From positions 9,982,001 through 10,046,000 of the forward strand of contig NC_091046.1 in NCBI RefSeq assembly GCF_963966145.1: DNA of 64,000 nucleotides, in the 5' to 3' direction. The translations under genes and the position numbers were made by a program. Each line of letters begins with the position of its first letter. Within the stretch, counting starts at the first letter, position 1. Source of the stretch: Tenebrio molitor (taxonomy: Eukaryota; Arthropoda; Insecta; Coleoptera; Tenebrionidae). Below are positions 1 through 11,836 of this stretch, in pieces. A model generated the notes under the pieces. It made no database searches. It had not been told where the DNA came from and saw nothing but the letters and a program-made list of their open reading frames with translations.

Positions 1-1337
1 ACACGATGAAAATTGCATGTAATTATCGCAATCTCCACTTAAAATCACGGTGCATTTAGAACCGGGTAATTTACCTTTTCAATATTTTTTGTAGAGATGC
101 AGACGAAAGTAACGATATTAGTTTGAGAATGGTTCCTGTATTAATGAGCCATCGTTATTAACATTTGCTGTCCCGTAAGAACTATCCAGTAGGACTCTAA
201 TTCGCAAATTCAAAGTTAAGTCATGAGAATCTTTCTCTGTGGTTATTTGTAACAATGTAAAGCTGCGCCATAGGTTTTCTGTTTTTCATTGATTAATTTT
301 TTTTTTAAACATACGGTATATATAGGCAGTTTTGTTTACGTGTATGCTGTGAAGTAAAAAAAGCTCTCAATAACAGTTAATCTTCGAAGCTCTCCCTTCA
401 TTAATTCACACCTTTGACATATGCCTCAATTATTTAAAGCAAATCGTCGTCATTACTTCAAAGAGGCCCAGTTCTTTTGGAAAACTTAAATAGAAGATGG
501 TATTTTAACTATTTACAAAACGAAATAAACAGAAAACTTAAGAGCGCTTTAAGTTGAGCTCTTCAATAAGGGAATGTAACTCAATTTTATATTTTAAAAG
601 CGACAAAGTGTCGAACGCTGTTAATGGAATAGCCTCGATACATAATATTGAAAGCATGAAAATGGGCAATGTTTGTCTCCCGGGTACTTAAATCAGTTTT
701 AGTTGATTTAAGCCTACATAAACGAAAGCCTTTGTTCGATTTTATTCGTGATCCACAATTCGTTACCACTTCTAGCAAGTGATTTTACGACACGATACGA
801 TACAATTGTTGGTCTTTACACGACGGTGGTCAAAGTGTTTCTTCTTTTCCCAAAATGTCCCTCATGGGCGGGGGTTTGTCAATCCCGACTTTACGCGAAA
901 TAACCAATTGAATAGGGTGCAACAATTTTTTTTTAATAATCTACTAAACTAAACCAAACAGTTACCTAAACAAAATAAAACAACTAAAATTACATACTCG
1001 TACATATTTACAAAACCCAACAGGCAATGTCACTTGTTGGTATTTTTCAGCAGCTTTTACGACATTTTACAGAAACCTTTCAAAATTGACTATTACTACT
1101 ATTATTACAATTTTTTTTTTTTTTTTTTAATTAATAAAAAATTATAAGAGGGATAGAAAATTGCGATAGTCAGAGAGAAAACAATGAAAACATAATGTAT
1201 TTAAAATAAACAAAGTGTCCATTTGTCTGTTTTTAGAGTCGAATCCTGATGTGATAAAGTGATTTTTGAAAGATACAAAAAATTACGGGAAAATACAATT
1301 CTCTAAAATCTTTTTCATAAAAGTTGCTTTGAATTTA
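1..1337. other. Non-coding AT-rich stretch
   Basis: I see no credible coding frame here. The only notable feature is a T run at about 1111-1128. The 63-residue minus-strand frame at 587-778 has no recognisable motif and is probably chance. Confidence 0.5.
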
Positions 1338-2024
1338 CAGGGTAGGCCAACGAAAAGTATCCCACCCTGGTTATGTTGAAAACTACACTCCTACGTGAAA
1401 AACGTTGACAGGTCAATTCTAATATCGAGGGGAACACATAATTGTGACAAATTCAGCAGCGCATAACTTCATCATTCTGGCCAGGGTGGTTACCCTCTTG
1501 TGAATCATTATAGGGACAGAGATGGCGCCATATATCATTTTAAGCAATTAAAATATTTTTTTTCGAATTCTATACGACAATGGTCTATATTATTAAATTC
1601 ACATTACTGTGCAGCAACGAATTTTGTATAAAAAAATTTTTACATGGACATTATTTATTTGTATGGGTTTACGTAAATACTGAAAGTGTAATTGCTTAAA
1701 TTTAAAATAGCTGGTTTAAGAATACATATCTTCTCCAAAAGCAACCGTGCTTTCTATCTTACCTTCTTAGGGGTCTAGGCAAATCTCACCAGAAATGTTA
1801 CAAAACGTAAGGCATGCAAGTTACTATCGATTTGCAATTTGCCAAGAAAGAAACGGTGTCCATTTGTTGCATTAAATAGAAATCAACTTATAAAATTTGT
1901 TTTTATTTTTTTGCCCGTAGGGTTTGAAAATAGTCAGGAAACAAATAGTGCGTTGTATTCCTTGCGAAGTGAGTTTTCAAACGAGGTGTCACTTGGCATA
2001 CCCTTGCATTTGAAAAAAAATTTA

Positions 2025-2183
2025 GGGATGGTTGCGCACTTCCGGGAGGAGATATGCAAAAACCATATGCACCAAAATGTAGGCAAGGAAAAACAAAAAT
2101 CGACCTGTTTCGGGATTTTTGAAAAAAATCGCCCATGTCCAAGTTATGAATTTTATTCCAGTTAAAGTTTCCACACTGTATAA
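2025..2183 (+). repeat. Dispersed repeat, copy 1 of 2
   Basis: About 160 bp closely match 3684-3845 in the same orientation. Shared landmarks in order are TTGCGCACTTC, GATATGCAAAAACCATATGC, a GACCT-TTTCGG block, and CCAAGTTATGAATTTTATTCC followed by AGTTTCCAC-CTGTATAA. The right end in copy 2 reads CACCCTGTA, like the ends of the CAGGGT-terminated TA elements elsewhere in the window. A matching CAGGGT lies at 1338, so 1338-2178 could be one TIR element, but the internal similarity of its ends is poor. The 108-residue plus-strand frame at 1839-2165 covers this repeat and is not convincing as a gene. Confidence 0.7.
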
Positions 2184-3683
2184 TCCTGTTTCTAGTTCTC
2201 AATAGAAAATTTTCAATTTAGAAGATGTGGAAAAATCTGAAATGCTCGCGTCTGGAGAGTGGAGCGCATAGAGTTTGTCTAATTGTAATTTTCTCGTGAA
2301 AGTCGAACCCCTTCAAAATGAGACAGAATGTCAAGTATGGGCTGAAATTCTTAGTTACATTAATTCCATCAAAATGTTGCAGGAAATTACTCAATTTTTA
2401 TCACCATGTTTTTACTCAATTCATCGTCCATACCTATTTAGAAAACGATGTTACGTAAAGAAATATGTGAGAATAGCGGAATAAAGAAAACAACAAGGAA
2501 AAATGAATTTATGATAAATAGGAAATAAAAGAAAAAAATCAGTCAGATCACAATTATCATCGTAATTGCATTCACTTACTTCTGATCTTTTTTGTGTTTT
2601 TCTATAAGTTTCCCGCAAATACGCTATCCAAAAAGTTGCAGATAGGAGTTTATGCTGAAGGTTTTGATTGGCATTAATCCTCGAAGATATCTAAGTATCC
2701 TGCAGACGATATTTCCCAAAATTATTTTTATTTCTTACGTATGTTTCGAAAGCAGAACCATAGGAAGTAAAATAAAATGAAGAGAACCTAGCAGTTAAGC
2801 CCCAGACTTTTCTAAGTACAAGTGCAAACGAATTTAGTTATTTTCTACGATGAAGTGTTTACTTTCTAATTTGTAATTTTCACCCTTTGATTACACATTT
2901 GACAAAAATTTGAAAATGATAAAAAGTCCATTAACCTAGTGAATATTAATTTGGTGTTTCTCTCAATTTGAAATTTGCCAACATCAAATTCATTAATTCA
3001 GTTATTCCTTGATTTTAACTGGAATTTCCAAAAATGTCGAACGAGTGTTTTATTGCAACATTTTGCCCCAAGAACATTTTTTACTCTTGTGTACCTGTGT
3101 TTATCCTACGGACGCGTAAAATTTCAAAGAAAGTCGCCAAATGGGTACTACATTACCACTTTTAAAGATTATTGTGCCGACAAAGGCATCGAGAAACAGA
3201 AAATTTACAACTAACAAAAATTCCGCCCCCAATGAACGGTTGTTATGAACGTTTTGTTGAAATTATTTAAAATTAAAATTCTTAATTGAGCGAACTTATT
3301 CAGACCATCACAGTACCAAGGAATACTTGATATTTGATATAGTTTTATCGCCTTTACCACAAAAAACGCTTGCGTATAGGGAGCTTCCTTTTTCACTCTT
3401 ATCATGATAGAATTTACTTCTAACCTTCCAAAGGTATCTTTCCGACTATTAAATCTTGATAAACTCTTCAAGAAACTTCTGGCGCATGTTGTCTGAAAGA
3501 CGGACTCAACCAAACTGAACAGGTCAACGCCACATACACTGCGGTCGGCCTGATAGTTTGGCCTGCACAGTTACATTCTCATCCGGCCGCCTGAACAGTC
3601 CCCCAAGTCCGCGCAGTTTTTTACCATACACGCTCCGAAAATACGGAAGGCTACGACTGCACAGTTTTTGGTCTGAGGAAAGT
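2184..3683. other. Non-coding stretch between two repeat copies
   Basis: No coding frame is credible. A GC-richer patch at about 3530-3680 stands out from the AT-rich surroundings and directly precedes the second repeat copy, so it may belong to the same mobile element. Its left boundary is not clear. Confidence 0.4.
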
Positions 3684-3845
3684 TGGGGGTGCTTGCGCAC
3701 TTCTGAGAGCAGATATGCAAAAACCATATGCGTCAAAATGTCCACAAGGAAAAATAAAAATTGACCTATTTCGGTATTTTTTACAAAAATCGCTTATTTC
3801 CAAGTTATGAATTTTATTCCAGTTAAAGTTTCCACCCTGTATAAG
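3684..3845 (+). repeat. Dispersed repeat, copy 2 of 2
   Basis: Same-orientation copy of 2025-2183, about 80% alike by eye, ending CCACCCTGTATAAGC. Copies that share an internal block and a CACCCTGTA end suggest a non-autonomous DNA transposon end, not chance similarity. Confidence 0.7.
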
Positions 3846-4834
3846 CTACTACCAAAATATGTGATGTTATTTTAGTAGGTAACAGAACTCATTAAAAGAA
3901 ACCGATTATGTACTCGATTAAAATCTCACAAAACACGTGTGCGCTACCGAAAAATTACCACGAAAAAAGCACTTAATACGCTTATCGGTTACGGGAGTAA
4001 GAATGAGGTTCTTTGCTTCGTTTTTGTCATTCGGCTTCGAGCATTATTTGTTTTAGATCAGTTTGTAGTCAGACTTTAGTACGAAAATTAATCTTTTGAT
4101 AAATGTTGAATTTTGTCCGAAGTTGTAGTTGCAAAGTGAAGTGGGTGATGTTGCATGAATAAGAACTCCTTATTTAGAATAATTTCACATGAGGTGATTT
4201 GCTCAAGGATTCCGTCCTGATTTGCTATTTAACGAGGCTTAAGAAAACAAGATCACGGTATCGTTCAAATATTGTAGCTCTAAGATTCCCTTTACTAGGA
4301 AATTTTGACCATCAGTTGAACTGAGATGCTATTAAACTGTAGTAGAGTTTCTCCAAAAATATAGTGCGATTATGACTTAATTGGTGTTTACCTATTTTTC
4401 GTATCCCACCTCCACCCGGCGGCGCGGCAATTTTGCCGGAGTACATACACTATTACGGATAATACTATCAAGTAGTAGTGCAGTGCTTATAAACATAATT
4501 ACCGGCGTCTCGCCTCCACATTTTGACTTTTTTGTGTTTTATGTTCTGTGTCAATGTTAAGGAATTTCCTTACGATGTGACATGAGTATAATAATATACC
4601 TTTTTGAATTTCAACCACCAATGTGTTCTCTAAGTCCAAAATTTTTAAATTTTTATTAATATTCGTTATTATTTACAACAGAAAATCATAAAACTGTCTC
4701 CCATTAAAGGTTTGTCCATCGGATGCCCGCAAAACAAATTAAACAAGCTCGTCAGAAATTTATTTTAAGCTTTTCTATAAAAAAATGTTTCATAAATTGT
4801 TCACATCATACTAAATTAAAACAAAAAAAAATTA
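3846..4834. other. Non-coding AT-rich stretch
   Basis: No recognisable gene, RNA or repeat was found. The sequence is AT-rich with short homopolymer runs. Confidence 0.45.
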
Positions 4835-4991
4835 TCGAGTAAGCCATGGCTGTCAATGTTCAGTTGGCAGCTTTGGTTTAAATTTTGCTGTATTTGACAA
4901 CTGTTAAGTTTTTGGATTACAAGTTCAAGGTCTCTTTCACAACAGCAATATTAAATTAACTAAATCATGACAACAGTCATGGCTTACTCGA
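4835..4991. mobile_element. Short TIR element (MITE-like), 157 bp
   Basis: The left end TCGAGTAAGCCATGGCTGT is answered by an inverted copy ending at 4991 (ACAGTCATGGCTTACTCGA), with one mismatch over about 19 bp. The interior is AT-rich and non-coding. It lies 30 bp from the next TIR element. The superfamily is not determinable by eye. Confidence 0.65.
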
Positions 4992-5020
4992 CTTTTTTTT
5001 ATCGTAAGATTTTCTAAAAA

Positions 5021-5263
5021 ATTCACGGACACGGACACGGAATCTTGGCCACAACTGACATTTAACTGACACATATGTGTGAACTGGCCTTTATTGAATA
5101 TAACCCAACTTTTGACTCGATAATGCCATTTCCCTGCTTTTTTGATGTCACACTTGTGACTGTGACTTTTAATAATTGTCACTTAAATGACACTAAGGAT
5201 TGGTTTACCTCATTTTTTTTAGAAATGTCTAAAAAATGTTGGCCAAGATTCCGTGTCCGGAAT
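5021..5263. mobile_element. MITE-like TIR element, about 243 bp
   Basis: The left end carries a GGACACGGAATCTTGGCCA block and the right end its inverse, TGGCCAAGATTCCGTGTCC. On the left the GGACAC unit is duplicated, which makes that arm slightly longer. The interior has no credible coding frame; the overlapping frames at 4937-5182 and 5075-5344 are shadows of this element. Confidence 0.7.
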
Positions 5264-5376
5264 AGTACATATTTGTTAACCTTGAAAAATAGGTTCATTT
5301 GTTTAAAATATCGATCAAATTTAAAACGTATCCACTTATTTTAATACATAACATTCTGTTTGTAGGATTATCATAT

Positions 5377-5591
5377 CAAGTGTTCATTTAAATTTCCCGT
5401 CAAAGTTGGCGTTGAAAAGTCGATTCTGAACGCACCACTCATCGTTATTCTGCAAAGTAAAAACACAAACAACGCAAAAAGTAAGGTTAGATTTAAATAG
5501 CTGACTTGTGATCCGTAATCCGTAGTGCGTTCATAATCGACTCTTCAACGCCAACTTTGAGGCTTGAGGGCAAATTTAAATGAATACCCGA
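5377..5591. mobile_element. 205-bp MITE family, copy 1 of 3
   Basis: It has long TIRs of roughly 58 bp that start GGTGTTCATTTAAAT and run through CAAAGTTGGCGTTGAA to GAACGCACCAC, around a core with AACAACGCAAAAAGT and GAGGTTAGATTTAAA-like blocks. Copies lie at 40597-40801 and 56584-56789. This copy is slightly longer, with a few extra bases near the right arm. There is no coding capacity. Confidence 0.85.
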
Positions 5592-7248
5592 TGGTTATTT
5601 ATACCCCGTGTCCACACTAACAGTTCGGATGCCTTTATTTTTGGAGTCTTTAACGTTATAAATTTTAGATTCTAGGATCTCAGGGGGACGTACTATAAGG
5701 TACTTGTCGCTACTCTAACATAATTGCTCTAATCAGGCTAGTTAAATTTTTATATTATGTACTAAGAAATCAAATATGTATTTCAAAAACTCCTGTTATC
5801 TTTATTTACTTTGTTTAACTTTATTTGCGCAAACATACCTACTAAAACTCTTTCACTATTAAAAATGTAAGGTGTCATTTTTAATATTTTGAAGTGGGGG
5901 TGGCTGGGGGCAAGATAATGACAAGACAATTATATTAAATTATATCACATCATAGAATGATTCACCTAAAATTTGAAATTTGCAACCTTAAAAACAGATC
6001 CGAACTTTTCTCATGATCACCCTGTTAATTTTTGTTGCTAAACGTAACACAAATGGTACTTCGAATTGTTCGCATTCTTTTTACCTATAAACTTCAGGGT
6101 CAATTTTCGTGCCTATAACAACTAAACTGACAGTGTTAGCTCCCGGTGAATTTTCCAAGTCATATTCTTGGAAGCAATTTCATCATCTTTTCAACCCCTT
6201 CTAAAAGATCTACTTTCGGTTTTTTTGCAAACTTTCGCGGCTAATATAATTAGGTTATTTTTTAATCATTAAATTTAATGTACAACTAGGCAACTTAATA
6301 AATTTGTTGTCGGCAATCTTTTTGAAGTTTTCTCCAGCTTTTGTTTTCCCTCGTTTATTTTGATTTAGCCTGAGATATTGTGCAGGAACGTAGATTAATG
6401 TAAATACTTATAAAAGTTGACAAAGTATACTGATCAATAATATTTAACTACCAAGGGACTGTCTAACGAAATTTAGAACAATGCTTATCGTTTTTATCAA
6501 CAAGCGATATTTTATTAGCTATATTCAATCGGTGTGAAAAATGTCTTGGAGAATATTTCATTTCTTGAGCAAAATTGCATTTAATTCGAACTCTGTTATT
6601 GTAAATAAAATATCTGAATGTTGGTGGTGGTGAAAATTGAAAACTTTATATTTCAGGTGAAAGAAGCTTTGATATTTTCTGAACCTTTTACACAAATAAC
6701 TTGGTGTGTGCAAATAGAGGTAAGTAGAACATTTATGTAGAGAAGATGTGAAAAATGATTTTATTGAAACCCGCAGACCTCTTTTGTGTGGTGCATATCT
6801 GGCAACATAATCATATTTTTATGAAAAGGCCCTTTCAATTGGCGATTGCATTGAATTTGATGAATCACGAGCATTCCAATAATTAACTGAACGTTACGGA
6901 TCGCACAGGGATGAAAGGTAAGAGATTTCTCTACATATATTTTTGGTAAAGTGCGGAGGAAATGCTTTTGTAAATTTGCTGTGTCACCGTCTAAATCTAA
7001 CTTACCATGCATTATATGGGTTACATAAAGTAAACGATAACTTGAAAAATTAAAAAACACGTCATTAATCCAAAGCTATTAACCTTGTCCAGTTGTTTTA
7101 ATTCAAGTCTGATAATTGATAAAAGCCTTTCGGTTTTATGAAAACGTTAAAAAATATTCAAAAAAATTAAAGAAGAATCCATTATTATTTCTCTTTGCAT
7201 CAGCCGGCATTAATTACAATTTTTCTTATAAAAACGTCGAATTAGGTA
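5592..7248. other. Non-coding AT-rich stretch
   Basis: No gene, RNA or inverted repeat was recognised. The minus-strand frame at 6761-7060 (99 residues) shows no domain and is probably chance. Confidence 0.45.
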
Positions 7249-7471
7249 CGGTTGGCTTCAAAAAAAAACGGGAACTGTCAGAAAAAGTTCTGTCAGATTT
7301 TATTAAATTTTTATAGTTTGAAACGGCCTTTTAGAATTTAGGTTAAAAAACTGCACTTATGTATCAGAAATACTACTGTCAAACAGACACTAATTGACAT
7401 AAATTGACAAATTAAATTTCCAATTCACATTAGGTCAAATTTCATTTCCCGTTTTTTTTTGAAGCCAACTG
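7249..7471. mobile_element. TA-flanked MITE, 223 bp
   Basis: The left end CGGTTGGCTTCAAAAAAAAA is mirrored at the right end (AAAAAGAAGCCAACTG pattern), and both ends are flanked by TA (7247-7248 and 7472-7473). TA duplication plus short TIRs fits a Tc1/mariner-mobilised MITE. The 66-residue frame at 7116-7316 runs across the left boundary and is not a real gene. Confidence 0.75.
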
Positions 7472-7572
7472 TAATATGCAGTACTGCACATAAATAAATT
7501 TTTAAAAATCACGTGTAAATTTTTGGTTTTAACCAAAACAATGCTTAATGAATTTAGCAACTTTTTTTATAT

Positions 7573-7954
7573 AGTGTCCCCGGATTGAGTTCAGAAGAGG
7601 AAAATATTTTTTATTTTTGATTTTACGTAAAAACTTCAGAGGAATAACATCTTTTGCTTTTTTTGAAACCCTTATTTTCGATATTAAAATCTCAGTGATA
7701 TAATGCATTCTTAAATTAACATTTTTTGTTAAAATTTGGACGGCAGAGAGTTAATAGAATAGTTTTATATTCAATTACCATTTGATTTTTTTCAAGAAAA
7801 AAGTAATTTGCTCTGCTCTGCGTTGAAAAAGACTTTTTAATGCCAGAAATGGGCGTTCCAAAGGAAGTAAAAAATGTTATTCCTCTAAAGTTTTTGTGTA
7901 AAATCAGAAATACAAATATTTCCCCTCTTGTGAATTCAATCCGGGGACATACTG
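7573..7954. mobile_element. TIR element with arms of about 80 bp
   Basis: The arm starting GTCCCCGGATTGA at the left recurs inverted at the right (TCAATCCGGGGAC). The similarity continues inward through GGAAAATATT, GATTTTAC and TAGAGGAATAACAT blocks for about 80 bp. The interior is non-coding. The exact ends are uncertain by a few bases. Confidence 0.75.
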
Positions 7955-8007
7955 TATATTGATAAATAAGAACAAAAAATGTTTCTGTCTGATATCTCGA
8001 AGGTATA

Positions 8008-8593
8008 CAGGGTGTTCTCGAAGTTGACGCGTTCCTTGTAACACGAGGTACTACACATTATTCTTCAGAATTTTAGCCTAAATCTTCTTAGTAAAATGTT
8101 TGTATTAACGAAGATAATTGATTGTATATTTTTATTGTTTTCTAAAATTTTAAGTCCGGTCCTGTCAATTTCTCCGCTGTACTAGATTAATAACTAACCT
8201 GGCCCAGAATGGTGTCTTTCCGGAAATCGCTTTGCAATACTCTCTGGACGCTGCAGATGCATTCTGATAACGTGATAACATTGCCCATGCATTTGCAACA
8301 TATCTGTGAGCTCATTATTTTCCTAATAATAAAGCCATTTCGACTAATTAGATGACAACTCTGACAGTAGTTTTGATTAACGTCAATGCTCATTTGATTT
8401 TTTTTTGTCAATTACAATTTCTAACAAATCAGCGCAAATTTGAGCAGGACCGGTTTCAAAAATTTCAAAAAAACTAACTTATTGTATCTTCATTGCCGTG
8501 CACATTTTACTAAGGTGATTTTGGCTAAAATTCTTTAGAACAATGCATACTATCACATGTTAAAAGGAACGCCTCAACTTCGAAAACACCCTG
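8008..8593. mobile_element. CAGGGTG-ended TIR element with TA duplication, 586 bp
   Basis: The left end CAGGGTGTTCTCGAAGTTGA is mirrored by the right end TCAACTTCGAAAACACCCTG. Each end is flanked by TA (8006-8007 and 8594-8595). Similarity between the arms continues inward for over 100 bp (TTTTAGCC, TTAGTAAAATGT). No transposase frame is present, so it is non-autonomous. TA duplication suggests the Tc1/mariner group. Confidence 0.85.
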
Positions 8594-8595
8594 TA

Positions 8596-9115
8596 GAATT
8601 AATTCATCATAAGTTTCCAATAATTTTTGCTTTTGGAAAGATTTCTTATTTTCAATTTACCTTTTCACTGGGTGCTACATGTTCAATCAGATTCAGGGCC
8701 GGTGATTGACCACCTCATAACCGTTCTTTTCATCCTAAAACCATTTATACACACCCTTTCACACCCTTCGTTTTTATGTTGCCGTCTTTTTAAAGTAGTA
8801 TATGCATATTGCCTTTTTCACACGGAAGCGTTACGTACATTTTTATTGTCATGTCACGTCATGTCATTCATTCTTAATTTTATTCAAAATATTAGATACA
8901 TTTCCTTTATTGAAAAATAACCAAAAATCGTGATGGATCTTCCTTTATGTTTATTGTTTTTGCGTTATATCTTGGATCTCACCTGGCGTCAGGTAATTGA
9001 TCTTTTTACACTTGAATTTTCGTTGGAACGAAATAAATTTACTTTTCATGGTTAAATGAAACGTTCACAAATTATGGGTTTTTAGCGGGACGTCTTCATG
9101 GTAAATTGTTTTTGC
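8596..9115. other. Non-coding stretch before the hAT element
   Basis: Nothing recognised. The 97-residue plus-strand frame at 8627-8920 is AT-rich, with no motif. Confidence 0.4.
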
Positions 9116-9123
9116 ATAATGAT
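9116..9123. repeat. hAT target-site duplication, left
   Basis: ATAATGAT lies directly left of the hAT terminus and is repeated exactly at 11829-11836. Eight base pairs is the hallmark duplication length of hAT elements. Confidence 0.95.
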
Positions 9124-11828
9124 TAGGGCCCGGATTTTAGGCAATTAAAAAGTCGGAAATAGGTGCCTAAAATAGTCCCTTAAACTACTGCAAATAGTCC
9201 CTTAAAAACTGAAAATAAGCCATACTAGGTCCTTAAAGTTGTGGTTAATTAAATTAAAAAATGTGTTTTTAAAGTTTTAAGTAGGTACACACAACAAGAT
9301 ATTTACTAATTATTTTTTATTAATTAATATACAATACTACAAGTTTGTTAGTTATTTACATTGTTACGTATTTACATTGCATACAAGATATTGCTCTAAA
9401 TTTTCTACTTTAAAACATTGTCGGTTATCCACCAAAATGGACTTATATTTTGAAAAACTTCTTTCTACCTCGCAAGAGGTAATGGGCGCAAATTTGTAAT
9501 AAATTTCTTCCATTTTGGTGTCATGTTCCGGCACATCTTCACCTCTAAAAATTCTTGCCAATTCTAGAAGAAATTTGTATCCAGGATTTTTTTCAGTAAC
9601 ATCTTCAAGTTTTTTTAATGCTACTGCTGCTACAGGGCCTGGAGATTTTTTTAGGGAGGTAAATACGTTTTCAACAATTTTGATTGAATCGGTTAAAGGT
9701 AACCCATTTTTTTCCAATTGAGTAATACTTTCGCAGATTATTTTAAAATTACTGCGAACATAAATTAATTGGTTTTTTATTCCGGGTTTCTTCATTATAG
9801 ACTGTGCTTTTTGAATAGCAACAGCAGAACTTCCATCAAAGGACATGACAACCTGTGAGTAGTTAAAAACAGTTTAACAATCAATTAATTTGCTTATCTT
9901 TTATATACTTACTTCTTTAATGGAATCAAAGTGTTCGCTGTAAAACATAGCAGCCTGAAGCCATGTTCCCCATCGTGTTAAAATTGGCTGTGGAGGCAGT
10001 GGCATTTCTTTTAGTTTTTCTTTGTACATTTCAACTCTCAAAGGTGCCTTAACGAAAATTTTTTTCACGTTCGAAATTAAATTATCCACATCTTCATATT
10101 GATAGCGAATTTTTTCAGCCACTAGATTTAAAGCATGCGCTAAGCATGTGACATGCACAATTTTTGGATAAAACACCTTAAGGTGTCTACCAGATTTTAT
10201 CATATATGGTGCTCCATCCGTTACAAACAAAAGAAACTTTTCAGCAACAACTCTGGTACTCCACAAGATTTCTACGCATAGAAATTTTAAATCAAAATAA
10301 ATTTAAAAAAGTGAAAAACCCTTACCTAAAGATTGATTTACGAATCTAGCTATTGTCTCATGATTTGTTCTTTCTAATTGTTTAGACGCCAAAAGATAAG
10401 ATTTTCCAGGTTCATCTTCTGAAAGTTTCCCAACCAGACAATTCGCCACATATCGCCCAAGTGCATCTGTTGTTTCGTCAACTGAAACCCATATGTTAAA
10501 AGGATCCAGCTCATTCCGAATGCGGTCAATAGTCTAAAAGTGAAAATAATTTTAAATTAAATATTAAAAGATAGTATGTTCATACATCTTTGTAGCATTT
10601 TGGTAAATAATTTTTCCGTAAAGTAGACTCATCCGGAATTTTTCTACCACAATATTTTGTCAGAAAATTCTGAAACGCAGGATTTTGTAGTTTGTGCCAT
10701 GGTATATTGGCAGCTAAAAAGACGTTACAAAGTTCCATATTGAATGTACTATTTGCCGATTCCTCCAAGTTCTGTGTCAGCAACGTTTGCCGAAGCGGTG
10801 TCATAATGTTCTCTTTATGGATGGCCGTTTGCTCATGCTGTTGCAAGTGACATTTTTTTTCGCATATAAACTACAAAAAATAAAATTTTCAAATAAGTAA
10901 AAAATATAAAATGACATATTTTTAATTATGCTTAACTTACCAGTTTACCACAAGCTTTACAAAACATTTCTCGGGTTGATTTTATTTCATATAAATCTTT
11001 CTTGCTTGTCCACTGTAATATTTTTTCGCGTAAACTAATTTTTTGTTTCGGCATTATGTTCACTTTAAACAGGTTCACAAGAAACACGACCACTGCACGG
11101 AGATAAAGTAAACGAGAAATGACAAATTTGTAATGCTTATATTTACGTCTCCCACCAAATTTCAGAGGAGATGGTTAATTTTATATTTCTTAAATTTTTA
11201 GAAAATGACACCCTTAAGGTTTCTCTTATTGTTTCACTTCGGGATTTTAATTTTCGTTTTTATGGCAAGGACCATTTTATAAACGTTAAAGCTTCTAACA
11301 ATACCTAAGTATCAGAAAACATTAGACCGCGTATACCTGCACCCCTTCGAACAGAGGCAAACAGATAAACTCTGTAATTTATGCCAGTCCAGTCTAATGG
11401 TTTGTGGTACTTAGGTATTGTCGGAGTATTTACCGCTGACATCATGGTCCCAACCGTAAAAGCGAAAAAGTAATTCCTGTATTGTACTGCACTTTGTACA
11501 TTTCAGTAATTACATCTCCTTAAATTTTAAAATCATAAAGCATTGTAAATTTTATTGAGGTACCACTTTTACATTTTCAATACCGTAAACTTCCCAGAAT
11601 TCGAAAATTGGGAAAAAACCGCAAAAATGAAATTGATTTTTGGTCATTTTAGGCATGTTCAGGCAGTTAAAAGGTAAAATAGGTATTTAAAGGGCATTTT
11701 AGGCCGAATAGGCAGAATCAAATATGGCTCTAATTACTCTAATTAAGCCAGAAATCATTTATAGACAAGTTTCATACATGTGCCTTAAAAAATAAAAATA
11801 GTCCATTTTGCCTAAAATCCGGGCCCTA
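9124..11828 (-). mobile_element. Complete hAT-superfamily DNA transposon, 2705 bp
   Basis: The termini are perfect 21-bp inverted repeats starting TAGGGCCCGGATTTTAGGC (9124-9144 and 11808-11828), flanked by an identical 8-bp duplication. Subterminal regions carry repeated TAGTCCCTTAAA and GCCTAAAAT-like motifs, probably transposase binding sites. A five-exon transposase gene is read on the minus strand. An uninterrupted reading frame, perfect TIRs and an exact duplication all indicate a recent insertion. It could still be inactive through a missense change not visible by eye. Confidence 0.95.
9364..11054 (-). CDS. hAT transposase, five exons, intact frame (484 aa)
   Basis: Exons on the minus strand are 10941-11054, 10586-10870, 10326-10533, 9913-10271 and 9364-9852. 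All introns are short (50-90 nt) with GT-AG ends, and the joins keep frame, giving 1455 nt with stop. The start is the ATG at 11054. An N-terminal BED-like zinc finger uses C32, C35, H50 and H56 and spans the first intron. The catalytic core shows DETTDA (D152), TDGAPYM (D221) and the family motif CLAHALNLV (245-253). The C-terminal dimerisation motif SCEVERSFSKYKS (from residue 448) supplies the expected Glu (E452). The protein should bind the element ends and cut them out in the nucleus. 484 residues is short for hAT but keeps every core motif. The family call comes from motifs; the exon joins are inferred. Confidence 0.88.
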
Positions 11829-11836
11829 ATAATGAT
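11829..11836. repeat. hAT target-site duplication, right
   Basis: ATAATGAT follows the right terminus (…GGGCCCTA) and matches the left duplication exactly. Confidence 0.95.

Noticed and set aside
1338..2178. Possible CAGGGT-ended element spanning the first repeat copy
   Set aside because: The left end and the right end share only about six bases; the second repeat copy has no matching left end.
8587..8600. miR-10-like ACCCTGTAGA
   Set aside because: It is the terminal CACCCTG+TA of a TIR element followed by flank; the rest of the miRNA does not match.
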